This document shows, piece by piece, positions 20,372-28,400 of a DNA stretch of 40,163 nt; position 1 is the first letter of the stretch; every line of letters begins with the position of its first letter. The position numbers were made by a program, and so were the translations under genes. A model generated the notes under the pieces. The model was not told the DNA's origin, made no database searches, and saw nothing but the letters and a program-made list of their open reading frames with translations. Source of the DNA: Acidimicrobiaceae bacterium (GTDB lineage: Bacteria; Actinomycetota; Acidimicrobiia; Acidimicrobiales; UBA8592); contig PAQG01000002.1 in the NCBI GenBank assembly GCA_002709645.1, positions 4,866-45,028 on the forward strand, given 5' to 3'.

Positions 20372-21573
20372 GACGGCAATATATCTCTATCCTCGAATTC
20401 ACCGGAAACGCCAAAGGCTTTAAGAACGATAAGAAAAGCAAACCCGAGAACCGCAGTCATAATTATCGAAACAGGGCCCATTCCAGAGTTCTCATATACT
20501 CTTGCCCCAATGATCGCTCCGAAAAATCTTCCAAATGCCCAGCCAGCATAGACAAAACCCATCATTGCCCCGCGTGCTTTACGATCAAGTTCAGTGCAGG
20601 TTGAAAGCATGGAAACAATTACCGATTCCGTGCAAATAAACCAAAAGGAAATTAATAACAGGGCGGCCCAAATAGAAGACTCTCCAAGTGGAAGGAAAAT
20701 AGAAAGCGGCAGAGACAAAATAAGAGCGACTTTAACTACCTTAACTTTTCCGAACCTATCGCCGAAAATGGCCACACCCCCAGACCCAATCAACTCAGCG
20801 ACACCGATGACTAGGGCGATGAACCCAAGCCCAGATGTAGACAATCCATGCTGATCTTCAAGAAAAGCAGCAAATGTAACGAGCATCATCATATGACCAC
20901 AACCAAGTGCAACCATAGCTAGTAGAGCAAATCGGGCGATAGGGGAAAGGCGCGAAACGGGTACAGTTTCAGCCTTTGCTTCGTTCTTTGGCAGAAATAG
21001 GTGAAAAACAACTCCGGTAAGAGCACAGAGAGCAGCAGTGACTAGAAAAGGAGTGCGCCATGTCCCCGCTCGAATTAACACAGCAGCAACTGGCATGCCT
21101 ATAACGAAAGAAAGAGCCCATGTCGTTTCAATCAAACCAATTGCTCGAGAACGTTTATCAAAAGGAACTGATGCTCCGGTCCATGCGCTAGAACCAATAT
21201 CAAAAGAGTTCTTGGAAAGAGAAGCTAAGACAAGGGCGAAAATGAAAAGAATTAAACCTGAACTTGCACCTTGTAAAGCTGTAGCCATTCCGAGGCCGCA
21301 AATACCAGCAACCATAGCTTGAGAAGTTCCTCGCTTATCAGTAATTTTCCCAAGCAAAGGACTAGAGATTTCTACAAGATCCCTCATCGCTAAAGCTGTG
21401 CCCATGGTTCCAGTTGAAACACCTAAACCACGAGAAATTGTAGGCAAGAAAGGAAAAACCAAACGGTAAGCAATATTAGAAATAAATCGTCCAAATGTGA
21501 TAAGAATTAGCCCAGCAGGTAACTCTGCAGAGAATTTCCTCACATTTGATTTAGAACCATCGTTTATTCCCAC
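20368..21573 (-). CDS. Major facilitator superfamily transporter
   Basis: 401 residues with about 12 hydrophobic helices. The MFS signature region after helix 2 appears as DLVEISSPLLGKITDKRGTSQ and again in the second half as FGDRFGKVKVV. The substrate cannot be read. The start is GTG at 21573 without a clear ribosome site. Its stop overlaps the start of the adjacent nucleotidyltransferase, making a two-gene unit. It is divergent from ilvB with a 151-base gap. An N-terminal basic region (SKSNVRKFS) is cytoplasmic. Confidence 0.85.
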   Translation of the reverse strand: MGINDGSKSNVRKFSAELPAGLILITFGRFISNIAYRLVFPFLPTISRGLGVSTGTMGTALAMRDLVEISSPLLGKITDKRGTSQAMVAGICGLGMATALQGASSGLILFIFALVLASLSKNSFDIGSSAWTGASVPFDKRSRAIGLIETTWALSFVIGMPVAAVLIRAGTWRTPFLVTAALCALTGVVFHLFLPKNEAKAETVPVSRLSPIARFALLAMVALGCGHMMMLVTFAAFLEDQHGLSTSGLGFIALVIGVAELIGSGGVAIFGDRFGKVKVVKVALILSLPLSIFLPLGESSIWAALLLISFWFICTESVIVSMLSTCTELDRKARGAMMGFVYAGWAFGRFFGAIIGARVYENSGMGPVSIIMTAVLGFAFLIVLKAFGVSGEFEDRDILPS

Positions 21574-21724
21574 AAAACGATGGTACGAGATGATGTGTCA
21601 ACCACCACAAAAAAACCCTTAATATTGGTTTTTCCCAAATTGTAAGTGTTATCCCCGCCGGTACTGTCCAACTAATGGGTACCGTAAAGGGGTCAGATAG
21701 CACGAATCGCGTAAAGGTAGCGAG
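21574..21724. promoter_or_regulatory. Divergent control region between the MFS gene and ilvBNC, with two inverted repeats
   Basis: 151 bases. Two repeats stand out: AAAAACC (21611-21617) with GGTTTTT (21627-21633) around a 9-base AT-rich spacer, and CGGTAC (21659-21664) with GTACCG (21679-21684) around 14 bases. The second could form a leader hairpin or be an operator. I see no leader peptide rich in branched-chain codons and no clear T-box, so classical attenuation is not supported. The sequence AAAGGTAGCGAG before the ilvB ATG gives a plausible ribosome site. Confidence 0.35.
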
Positions 21725-23461
21725 ATGAAAACCAACGGCGGAAAAGCCTTAATGAAAAATCTTGAAGCTCAAGGTGTTGAGATTGTATTCGGCCTCCCAG
21801 GTGGAGCTATCTTGCCTGCATACGATCCGCTAATTGACTCTTCCATTCGCCACGTTTTGGTTCGGCATGAACAAGGTGCAGGTCACATGGCAGAAGGATA
21901 TGCCCACGCAACCGGACGGCCTGGAGTAGCTATTGTAACTAGCGGTCCCGCAGCGACAAATATGGTTACGCCTCTTGCTGACGCAATGCTTGATTCAGTT
22001 CCGCTCGTCTGTATAACAGGTCAGGTAGCTAGTGGCACTATAGGTTCTGACGCTTTCCAAGAGTGCGATACAACCGGGATAACTATGGCGGTAACAAAGC
22101 ACAATTTCCTAGTTACTGATGCCGAACAAATTCCCCAAGTTATCCATGACGCATTTCATATAGCTACGACCGGAAGGCCGGGCCCAGTGCTCATTGACAT
22201 CCCAAAGGATCTTGTCGATGCAAACAACCCAGTGTCTCAATTTGAAGATTATGAACCTTCTGGACATGACCTACCAGGGTATAAACCAACTGTAGAACCT
22301 AATCTACAAGACATTCAGGCAGCAGCTAAGCTCATCTTTCAATCCCAAAAACCAGTTATTTATAGCGGAGGTGGCATTCTTAAAGCACGAGCAGCTGAGC
22401 AGCTCAAAGATTTAGCTGAACTGTTAGATATCCATGTTGTTACAACACTTATGAATAGGGGCGGGTTCCCTGATAACCATCCCCTTGCTTTAGGTATGCC
22501 AGGAATGCATGGGAACTACACCGCAGTTACTGCCCTCCAACAATCAGACCTGCTAATTACACTGGGCGCCCGTTTCGATGACAGAGTTACAGGAAAAGTA
22601 GATGCTTTCGCACCTGATGCCAAAATCATCCATGCCGATATTGATCCAGCCGAATTCAACAAAGTTCGCTCTGTAGATGTCGCAATACAAGGAGATGTCG
22701 GAAAAACAATTACCGAGCTTATTAAAGCAATTAGAGAACTTGAAGAGACTGAGAGCCACGCCGATCGTTCCGCTTGGAAATCTCAGATCAGTGGGTGGAA
22801 AGAAAAATATCCCCTTGTTTACGATGAATGGCAGACCGGTGAAGGGCTAAAACCCCAATCTGTTATAGAACAAATGAGAGACAATACACCAGATGACACA
22901 ATTGTCGCATCGGGCGTTGGTCAACATCAAATGTGGGCAAGCCAGTTCTGGAACTTCAACCACCCATACACCTGGATAAATTCAGGGGGATTGGGGACTA
23001 TGGGTTTTGCTGTACCAGCAGCAATAGGAGCAAAAGCAGGGAAACCGGAACGAATGGTGTGGGCCATAGACGGAGACGGATGTTTCCAAATGACCAATCA
23101 AGAACTCGTAACAGCAAGACTTGAAAATTTTCCCGTAAAGATAGCTGTACTAAACAATGGATATTTAGGGATGGTGCGACAATGGCAAGAACTTTTCTAC
23201 GACGAACGATACAGTGAAGTTCATCTCCAACCTGACCTGCCAGACTATAAAATGCTGGCTGAATCAATGGGGTGCGTGGGTATCCGAGTGGAATCACCAG
23301 AAGAAGTTAAACCAGCCATCGAGCAAGCAAACGAAATCAATGACCGGCCGGTAGTTATCGATTTCAGAACAGAAGCAAGCGAGAACGTTTACCCAATGGT
23401 TCCGGCAGGGAAGTCAAATAGCGAAGTGATTGTTCACCCCTCACAAGGAAATGAAGAATGA
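21725..23461 (+). CDS. ilvB: Acetolactate synthase, catalytic (large) subunit
   Basis: Thiamine-diphosphate enzyme that condenses two pyruvates, or pyruvate with 2-oxobutyrate, in the first common step of branched-chain amino acid synthesis. It has 578 residues. The activating glutamate is E49 in VRHEQGAGHMAEGYA. The substrate-channel segments VTSGPAATN and ITGQV are present, as is the ThDP motif GDGCFQMTNQELVTA...LNNG, followed by the anabolic-type stretch MVRQWQELFY. FAD-contact regions in the middle domain (GARFDDRVTGK) are typical of anabolic AHAS. Its stop overlaps the ilvN start by ATGA, so the subunits should be produced together. Confidence 0.97.
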   Translation: MKTNGGKALMKNLEAQGVEIVFGLPGGAILPAYDPLIDSSIRHVLVRHEQGAGHMAEGYAHATGRPGVAIVTSGPAATNMVTPLADAMLDSVPLVCITGQVASGTIGSDAFQECDTTGITMAVTKHNFLVTDAEQIPQVIHDAFHIATTGRPGPVLIDIPKDLVDANNPVSQFEDYEPSGHDLPGYKPTVEPNLQDIQAAAKLIFQSQKPVIYSGGGILKARAAEQLKDLAELLDIHVVTTLMNRGGFPDNHPLALGMPGMHGNYTAVTALQQSDLLITLGARFDDRVTGKVDAFAPDAKIIHADIDPAEFNKVRSVDVAIQGDVGKTITELIKAIRELEETESHADRSAWKSQISGWKEKYPLVYDEWQTGEGLKPQSVIEQMRDNTPDDTIVASGVGQHQMWASQFWNFNHPYTWINSGGLGTMGFAVPAAIGAKAGKPERMVWAIDGDGCFQMTNQELVTARLENFPVKIAVLNNGYLGMVRQWQELFYDERYSEVHLQPDLPDYKMLAESMGCVGIRVESPEEVKPAIEQANEINDRPVVIDFRTEASENVYPMVPAGKSNSEVIVHPSQGNEE

Positions 23462-23949
23462 GCTCGATTCGGTTCCATACCCTTGTAGTCAGAGTGGAAA
23501 ATAAACCCGGAGTTCTTGCGCGTGTTTCAGGACTTTTCGCAAGAAGAGGGTTTAATATTGAATCTCTAGCGGTAGCCCCAACAGATAATGAACTATTTAG
23601 CCGGCTAACGATAGTCGTTGACGCAGAATCAGCCCCCCTTGAACAAGTTGTGAAACAACTAGACAAACTAATCAATGTTGTTGAAATTCAAGAATTATCC
23701 CCCGAAGACTCCATAAGTCGAGAGCTTATCCTCGCTACAGTCAATGTAGATGAAGGAAGAGAAGATCAAATTATGCGAGAAATAGAGTCATTTGAAGCGA
23801 ATGTCCTAAGTGTAGGAGATCAGAAAATAGTCGTATCATTATCAGGAACTCCCGAGACAATAAATGATTTTGAAGCTGTATTAGAAACCTATGGCATTGT
23901 GGAAGTTCAACGTACAGGAATAATCGCGCTTTCAACAATCACATCGTGA
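23458..23949 (+). CDS. ilvN: Acetolactate synthase, regulatory (small) subunit
   Basis: Regulatory partner of IlvB that confers valine feedback and raises activity. The 163-residue length is standard. The N-terminal ACT domain starts with HTLVVRVENKPGVLARVSGLF and continues RRGFNIESLAV; the C-terminal domain with DQKIVVSLSGTPE and a terminal GRT-like stretch (VQRTGIIALS) follows. The ATG overlaps the ilvB stop. A 52-base gap with a good AAGGAG site leads to ilvC. Confidence 0.97.
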   Translation: MSSIRFHTLVVRVENKPGVLARVSGLFARRGFNIESLAVAPTDNELFSRLTIVVDAESAPLEQVVKQLDKLINVVEIQELSPEDSISRELILATVNVDEGREDQIMREIESFEANVLSVGDQKIVVSLSGTPETINDFEAVLETYGIVEVQRTGIIALSTITS

Positions 23950-24001
23950 AGAGAGAAAAGAAGATCTAAGAAGGTATAAGCCAAATTAATAAGGAGAAAC
24001 A

Positions 24002-25033
24002 GTGGCAAACATCTATTACGAAGCCGATGCAGATCGGACGCAGATTGAAACAAAAAAAATTGCTGTTCTTGGTTACGGGTCTCAAGGGCATGCGCATGCT
24101 TTGAACCTAAAAGAATCCGGTATTGATGTTGCTGTGGGTTTACGACCAGAATCTAGTTCAGTGGCAAAAGCAGAGGAAGCTGGACTACAAGTAATGAGTA
24201 TTGCCGAAGCGTCAGCTTGGGCAAACGTAGTAATGCTTCTTCTGCCAGATACCGATCAGGCAGAAATTTATGAAACCCACATAGGGCCGAACCTGAATGA
24301 TGGGGATACTTTGATGTTCTCACATGGTTTTAATATCCGATTTGACTTAATTCAACCTCCATCAAATGTTGACGTTGTCATGGTCGCTCCCAAAGGACCA
24401 GGGCACCTAGTTAGAAGAACGTATGTTGAAGGTGGCGGCGTTCCATGCTTGATAGCAGTTGAGAATAACCCTTCTGGTAACGCAAAAGAATTCGCATTAG
24501 CGTATGCCGATGCAATTGGCGGAGCCAGAGCTGGAGTAATTGAGACAACTTTTACTGAAGAATGTGAAACAGACCTATTCGGCGAACAAGTTGTTCTATG
24601 TGGCGGGTTAACCGAACTTGTGAATAGTGGGTTCAATACATTGGTCGGCGCCGGATACCAGCCAGAAATAGCTTATTTTGAATGCTTACATGAACTTAAA
24701 TTAATTGTTGACCTTATGTATGAAGAAGGTATCGCTGGTATGCGTTATAGCGTTTCTGATACCGCAGAATATGGTGATTTAACTAGAGGTCCACGAGTAA
24801 TAGACGATCATGTACGGGAGACAATGCAGAATATTCTTGAAGAAATTCAAAATGGAACATTCGCTGAAGAATGGGTAGCTGAAGGAAGAGGTGGACGTAA
24901 ACGATTCTTAGAACTTGAAGCAGCTGGGCATGACCTGCCCGTTGAGCAGGTGGGTAAAGAATTGCGTGCCATGATGCCCTGGATCTCATCTGGAAAACAA
25001 AGTGTGAAAGATACCAGTGGGGGACAAGGCTAA
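24002..25033 (+). CDS. ilvC: Ketol-acid reductoisomerase (class I)
   Basis: Isomerises and reduces acetolactate or acetohydroxybutyrate in the second common branched-chain step. 343 residues is class I size. The Rossmann motif is [17 protein letters not shown]. The phosphate-specificity loop [16 protein letters not shown] has several serines, which favours NADPH. Metal and substrate residues appear in [17 protein letters not shown] and the C-terminal [17 protein letters not shown]. The start is GTG, fixed by AAGGAG seven bases upstream. It ends the ilvBNC run. Confidence 0.97.
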   Translation: MANIYYEADADRTQIETKKIAVLGYGSQGHAHALNLKESGIDVAVGLRPESSSVAKAEEAGLQVMSIAEASAWANVVMLLLPDTDQAEIYETHIGPNLNDGDTLMFSHGFNIRFDLIQPPSNVDVVMVAPKGPGHLVRRTYVEGGGVPCLIAVENNPSGNAKEFALAYADAIGGARAGVIETTFTEECETDLFGEQVVLCGGLTELVNSGFNTLVGAGYQPEIAYFECLHELKLIVDLMYEEGIAGMRYSVSDTAEYGDLTRGPRVIDDHVRETMQNILEEIQNGTFAEEWVAEGRGGRKRFLELEAAGHDLPVEQVGKELRAMMPWISSGKQSVKDTSGGQG

Positions 25034-25090
25034 ATAAAAGCCCTTCACAGGTTGCAGAATGACGTAGATTCTGGTTCAATCAATAACAAC

Positions 25091-25180
25091 ATTAAGAGAG
25101 GTCATTAGTGGCCCGGCAACCTAGGATGGACACCCAAGGTGCTTCCCAGAAATGGGGATGTGGTGCGAAAGTGCAAGTAA
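25091..25180 (+). promoter_or_regulatory. Probable SAM riboswitch (SAM-I/SAM-IV clan)
   Basis: The 234-base leader between ilvC and the O-acetylhomoserine sulfhydrylase contains the SAM-core words in order: AAGAGAGGTCATTAGTGGC, CCCGGCAACC, then GGTGCTTCCC. The ACCT/AGGT bases around 25119-25139 can form P3. CCCA-GAAA-TGGG at 25146-25157 forms a neat P4-like tetraloop hairpin. The GGTCAT opening and the short P2 region resemble SAM-IV or the SAM-I/IV variant more than classic SAM-I. Exact ends are approximate. Control of a methionine-forming gene is the expected role: high SAM would switch the gene off. Confidence 0.7.
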
Positions 25181-25267
25181 TTGTCCCAGCGGATAAACAC
25201 ACATCGAGAGATCAAGCAAAATGGGATCCTTTCAACAAAACATCAACAAAATAATAGAAAGGTAAAT

Positions 25268-26575
25268 ATGAGCAATTGGCAATTTGAAACTCAGCAAATA
25301 CACGCTGGGCAAGAACCGGATGCAGCTACGAATGCAAGAGCTGTTCCGATATACCAGACAACCTCATTTACATTTAATAGCACCGAACATGCTTCGAATC
25401 TGTTCGCACTAGCAGAAATGGGAAACATATACACACGTATCATGAATCCAACGCAAGGCGTATTTGAAGCAAGGGTAGCTGCTTTAGAAGGGGCTACGGA
25501 AACGGCTGTAGGAATTCCTGGAGCTTTAGCTTTAGCTTCTGGACAAGCAGCTGAAACACTCGGTATTTTGACAATTCTTGAATCCGGAGACCACATGGTT
25601 TCAGGAGCATCTCTCTACGGTGGAACGTATAACCTCTTCCATTACACCCTCCCGAAGCTGGGCATAGAGGTTACTTTCGTCGAAGATCCAGATGATTTAG
25701 AAGAATGGCAGTCTGCTGTACGAGACAACACCAAACTCTTCTACGGAGAAATGAACCCAAATCCGAAAAACAACTGGCTTGATGTCGCAGGTATTAGCGA
25801 GGTAGCTCACAACAATGGCGTTCCGTTAATGGTAGATAATACAGCAGCTACCCCATATCTCGTTAGGCCATTAGAACATGGGGCAGACATCGTTGTTCAT
25901 TCCGCCACAAAATACATAGGCGGTCACGGAACTTCCATTGGTGGTGTACTCGTTGATGGAGGCAGCTTTGACTGGGGTGCAAGTGGGAAATTCTCCAACA
26001 TGACAGACCCAGACCCTAGCTATGGTGGCCTAGCGTATTGGCCAGCTTTAGGGCATGGATGCTACATAATTAAAGCACGTGTGCAAATGCTTCGAGACCT
26101 TGGGGCATCAACCACTCCATTCAACTCATTTCTTTTTCTGCAAGGATTAGAGACTTTAAGCTTGAGAATGGAACGGCATTGCAGCAATGCACTTGCAGTA
26201 GCTCAATATCTTGAAGCTCACGATCAGGTGGAATCAGTAGCTTATGCAGGGCTAGAAAGCAGCCAATGGCATGCACGAGCGACAGAACTAACCGGTGGTA
26301 AAGGATACGGAGCTATTCCAGCCTTTAATATCAAAGGTGGCCTTGAGGCAGGACAAAAATTTGTAGAAGGATTGGAATTGCACAGCCACGTCGCAAATAT
26401 TGGTGATGTACGAAGCCTCGTCATCCACCCAGCTTCAACTACACATAGTCAGCTAACTGAAGAAGAACAAGCTGATACTGGTGTTTACCCTGGTTTGATA
26501 AGACTTTCAGTTGGCATAGAGCATATTGATGACATTATCGCTGACCTTGATAAAGGATTTGCTGCGGCAAAATAA
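25268..26575 (+). CDS. metY: O-acetylhomoserine sulfhydrylase (aminocarboxypropyltransferase)
   Basis: PLP enzyme of the Cys/Met metabolism family that makes homocysteine (or methionine) from O-acetylhomoserine and sulfide (or methanethiol). It has 435 residues from the ATG at 25268, chosen because of GAAAGG six bases before it and the typical N terminus TQQIHAGQEPD. A longer in-frame opening from 25181 would run into the riboswitch and is rejected. K215 in HSATKYIGGHG holds PLP; YTRIMNPT and the insertion SFDWGASGKF are typical of the MetY branch. The upstream SAM riboswitch strongly supports a methionine role. Confidence 0.94.
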   Translation: MSNWQFETQQIHAGQEPDAATNARAVPIYQTTSFTFNSTEHASNLFALAEMGNIYTRIMNPTQGVFEARVAALEGATETAVGIPGALALASGQAAETLGILTILESGDHMVSGASLYGGTYNLFHYTLPKLGIEVTFVEDPDDLEEWQSAVRDNTKLFYGEMNPNPKNNWLDVAGISEVAHNNGVPLMVDNTAATPYLVRPLEHGADIVVHSATKYIGGHGTSIGGVLVDGGSFDWGASGKFSNMTDPDPSYGGLAYWPALGHGCYIIKARVQMLRDLGASTTPFNSFLFLQGLETLSLRMERHCSNALAVAQYLEAHDQVESVAYAGLESSQWHARATELTGGKGYGAIPAFNIKGGLEAGQKFVEGLELHSHVANIGDVRSLVIHPASTTHSQLTEEEQADTGVYPGLIRLSVGIEHIDDIIADLDKGFAAAK

Positions 26576-26586
26576 AATATTGTTAC

Positions 26587-26615
26587 TTTGTTGGCAGAAT
26601 AATTTTGCCAACAAA
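26587..26615 (+). terminator. Terminator-like hairpin after metY
   Basis: A perfect 10-base stem, TTTGTTGGCA at 26587-26596 with TGCCAACAAA at 26606-26615 and a 9-base loop, 11 bases after the metY stop. The sequence after it is A-rich rather than T-rich, so termination would be more canonical on the other strand. A weaker repeat AAATCG/CGATTT follows at 26616-26645. Confidence 0.55.
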
Positions 26616-26663
26616 AAATCGTGATTTGCCTGCTTGCCGCGATTTAAAATAAAGCGCTAAAAG

Positions 26664-26706
26664 GGAGAAATCTCCTAGGCATAAAACTATCAAAATGAAC
26701 TAGGAG
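26664..26706 (+). promoter_or_regulatory. Possible Shine-Dalgarno-sequestering leader structure
   Basis: CTCCTAG at 26672-26678 is perfectly complementary to CTAGGAG at 26700-26706, which contains the ribosome binding site of the hydroxylase gene at 26714. The same CTCC can instead pair with GGAG at 26664-26667 just upstream, making a small AAAT-loop hairpin that would free the site. The two pairings exclude each other. This is seen in sequence; a switching role is inference. Confidence 0.4.
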
Positions 26707-26713
26707 GTTCATC

Positions 26714-27835
26714 ATGAGGATATTCTCCGTGAATGCCCGCTATCTTATTGTCCCAATTATGTCGTTACTGACTATTGGAGGAATCCTGTTAGGGGATACT
26801 TATACCTGGTTAGGGGTTATTCTTTTTGGAGTTTGCACTGTAGCGGATATAGCAACAAGAAATATTCATCGCCGCGCAGATTTCGCTCCCGATGGACGAT
26901 CATATGGAGTTAAGTATTTCCAATATGGCGTGATGTATTTTATGCTTCCGGTTTTTATAACATTGCAACTGGCTTTAGCTTGGCAAATACATAAATATGC
27001 ATCTTCTGCTTCCGAAGCGGTTTCAGTTATGAGTTTGATCGGAGCGACATTATCCGCTGCACTCTGGGCAGGGCTCGGCATAATCTATGGGCATGAATTG
27101 TCTCATAACAAGAAAGAAGGTTTCTTTGTCTCGCGGCTTATCATGGCGTTAAGTGGCGCATCGCATTTCACATATGCGCACGTTTATAATCACCACCTTG
27201 ATCTCGGTCATGAAGATGATCCAGCAACTGCGCCACGTGGTCGAAATGTTTACGCACACGCATGGCACTCACACATGGGGCAATCTCACTATTCCTATGA
27301 TATGGAAGCTAAGAAAGCTAAAAGACAGCAAAAATCATTTATCAACCTCAACAACCGTTGGCTTGTTGGCTACCTCTTTAGTTTGCCAACTTTGGTGTTA
27401 TTTATTTGGGCTGGAGGATTATGGGGAATAGCTGCGATATTAATTATTTGGGGAATTTCAAATTTTTTACTAGAAGCCCTTAATTTCATGGGTCATTACG
27501 GCCTCATACGAGAAGAAGGAAAGCCTGTTGAACATCGGCATTCATGGGATAATGACAATATTTTTACAAGCTGGTTTTTCATAGAGATAGGGCGTCAATG
27601 CGACCACCATGTCCGAGGTGAGACATATTTCTGGGAATTGGATGATGTCAAAGGGCCGAATTATGGAATAGGTTATTTCCAACTTTTTTTGTATATCTTG
27701 GTTCCACCCTTTTTTAGAAAATTTGTTCAAGTACATTTAGACCATTGGGATCAGAACTATGCAACAGAAGCAGAGAGAAACATTGCACAAGAATTTAATA
27801 GACACGCAAAATTAGAAACCCACTTGGCACGATAA
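26714..27835 (+). CDS. Membrane fatty-acid-desaturase-type diiron hydroxylase (AlkB/XylM family)
   Basis: Integral-membrane non-heme diiron monooxygenase that probably hydroxylates an alkane or an aromatic methyl group. It has 373 residues with about six membrane helices. The histidine boxes are all present: HELSH (127-131), HVYNHHLDLGH (156-166), NFMGHYG (H261), HRHSWDNDN (274-282) and the final QCDHHV (298-299). In the last box, CDHH replaces the usual RHSDHH spacing seen in AlkB. The start ATG has a very strong AGGAGG. The next gene is a ferredoxin, so electrons likely come from a 2Fe-2S protein rather than rubredoxin, closer to xylene monooxygenase logic. Confidence 0.88.
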   Translation: MRIFSVNARYLIVPIMSLLTIGGILLGDTYTWLGVILFGVCTVADIATRNIHRRADFAPDGRSYGVKYFQYGVMYFMLPVFITLQLALAWQIHKYASSASEAVSVMSLIGATLSAALWAGLGIIYGHELSHNKKEGFFVSRLIMALSGASHFTYAHVYNHHLDLGHEDDPATAPRGRNVYAHAWHSHMGQSHYSYDMEAKKAKRQQKSFINLNNRWLVGYLFSLPTLVLFIWAGGLWGIAAILIIWGISNFLLEALNFMGHYGLIREEGKPVEHRHSWDNDNIFTSWFFIEIGRQCDHHVRGETYFWELDDVKGPNYGIGYFQLFLYILVPPFFRKFVQVHLDHWDQNYATEAERNIAQEFNRHAKLETHLAR

Positions 27836-27853
27836 ATAAAGAGAGGTTATTGC

Positions 27854-28171
27854 ATGTTGAAAGCATTTAAGAAAACTGCTGCAACTCAAATTGCAAGGGT
27901 AGAACCTTTGGGAGTTGAGTTTGAGGCTAGCAGGGGAGAACGGCTACTCTCTGCCGCATTACGCCATGGCCTAGAATGGCCACATCGATGCAAAGTGGGA
28001 AGTTGTGGGACGTGCAAAACTCTTCTTATTTCAGGTGAAATAAAACCACAACTTGACTTCGCATATGTATTAACGAGTAAGGAAATCGACGAGGGTTACA
28101 TACTTGCTTGCCAGTCAATACTGAAATCAGATGTAAGTGTTCGTATTGTTCATAGAAAAGAAAGGAAATAA
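27854..28171 (+). CDS. Plant-type [2Fe-2S] ferredoxin
   Basis: 105 residues with the 2Fe-2S ligand pattern C46-x4-C51-x2-C54 (CKVGSCGTC) and C86 (LACQS). It is likely the electron donor of the adjacent membrane hydroxylase, from whose stop it is separated by 18 bases. The closest design is the N-terminal ferredoxin domain of xylene monooxygenase reductase and related Fd-reductases, but here it stands alone; no flavin reductase domain or gene is visible in the window. A GAGAGG site lies 9 bases upstream of the start. Confidence 0.9.
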   Translation: MLKAFKKTAATQIARVEPLGVEFEASRGERLLSAALRHGLEWPHRCKVGSCGTCKTLLISGEIKPQLDFAYVLTSKEIDEGYILACQSILKSDVSVRIVHRKERK

Positions 28172-28172
28172 A

Positions 28173-28376
28173 ATGAAAACTCTATATGGAATTGCAGGTA
28201 TGACACTTTGGACGTCACTAGTTGCCCTAGTCTTGTATCTCTTTAATGCTCATGATTACTATAACCACTTTGGCTGGGCTGTTCTTTTTGGGTTTATTCT
28301 ACTAATAGCGCATGTTGTTAATATGGTCATCTACTTCAACATCGCTGGGAAAGAACCTTATAAATGGTTTAAGTAA
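28173..28376 (+). CDS. Small two-helix membrane protein of the hydroxylase operon
   Basis: 67 residues from the ATG at 28173, preceded by AAAGGAAA; a longer in-frame GTG start inside the ferredoxin gene is rejected. It has two hydrophobic helices (about residues 8-24 and 35-55, LVALVLYLF and WAVLFGFILLIAHVVNMVIYF) joined by HDYYNHFG. The short positive C terminus is GKEPYKWFK. I recognise no family. Its position directly after hydroxylase and ferredoxin suggests a helper or subunit of that membrane complex; this is inference. Confidence 0.68.
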   Translation: MKTLYGIAGMTLWTSLVALVLYLFNAHDYYNHFGWAVLFGFILLIAHVVNMVIYFNIAGKEPYKWFK

Positions 28377-28400
28377 GAGCCTCATTGAGTTTAGGCCTTA
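28374..28400. terminator. Convergent terminator-like hairpin spanning both stop codons
   Basis: TAAGAGCCT at 28374-28382 pairs with AGGCCTTA at 28393-28400, leaving one bulged A and a 10-base loop. The stem includes the stop codon of the small membrane protein and abuts the stop of the convergent MFS gene, so it may serve as a bidirectional terminator for both. Confidence 0.45.

Noticed and set aside
25058-25106. AATGAC/GTCATT long-range pairing upstream of the SAM riboswitch core
   Set aside because: Six-base complementarity over 37 bases is expected by chance; I could not tie it to a known P1 arrangement.
25181-25267. N-terminal extension of metY
   Set aside because: It overlaps the riboswitch leader, and the standard N terminus with a ribosome site begins at 25268.
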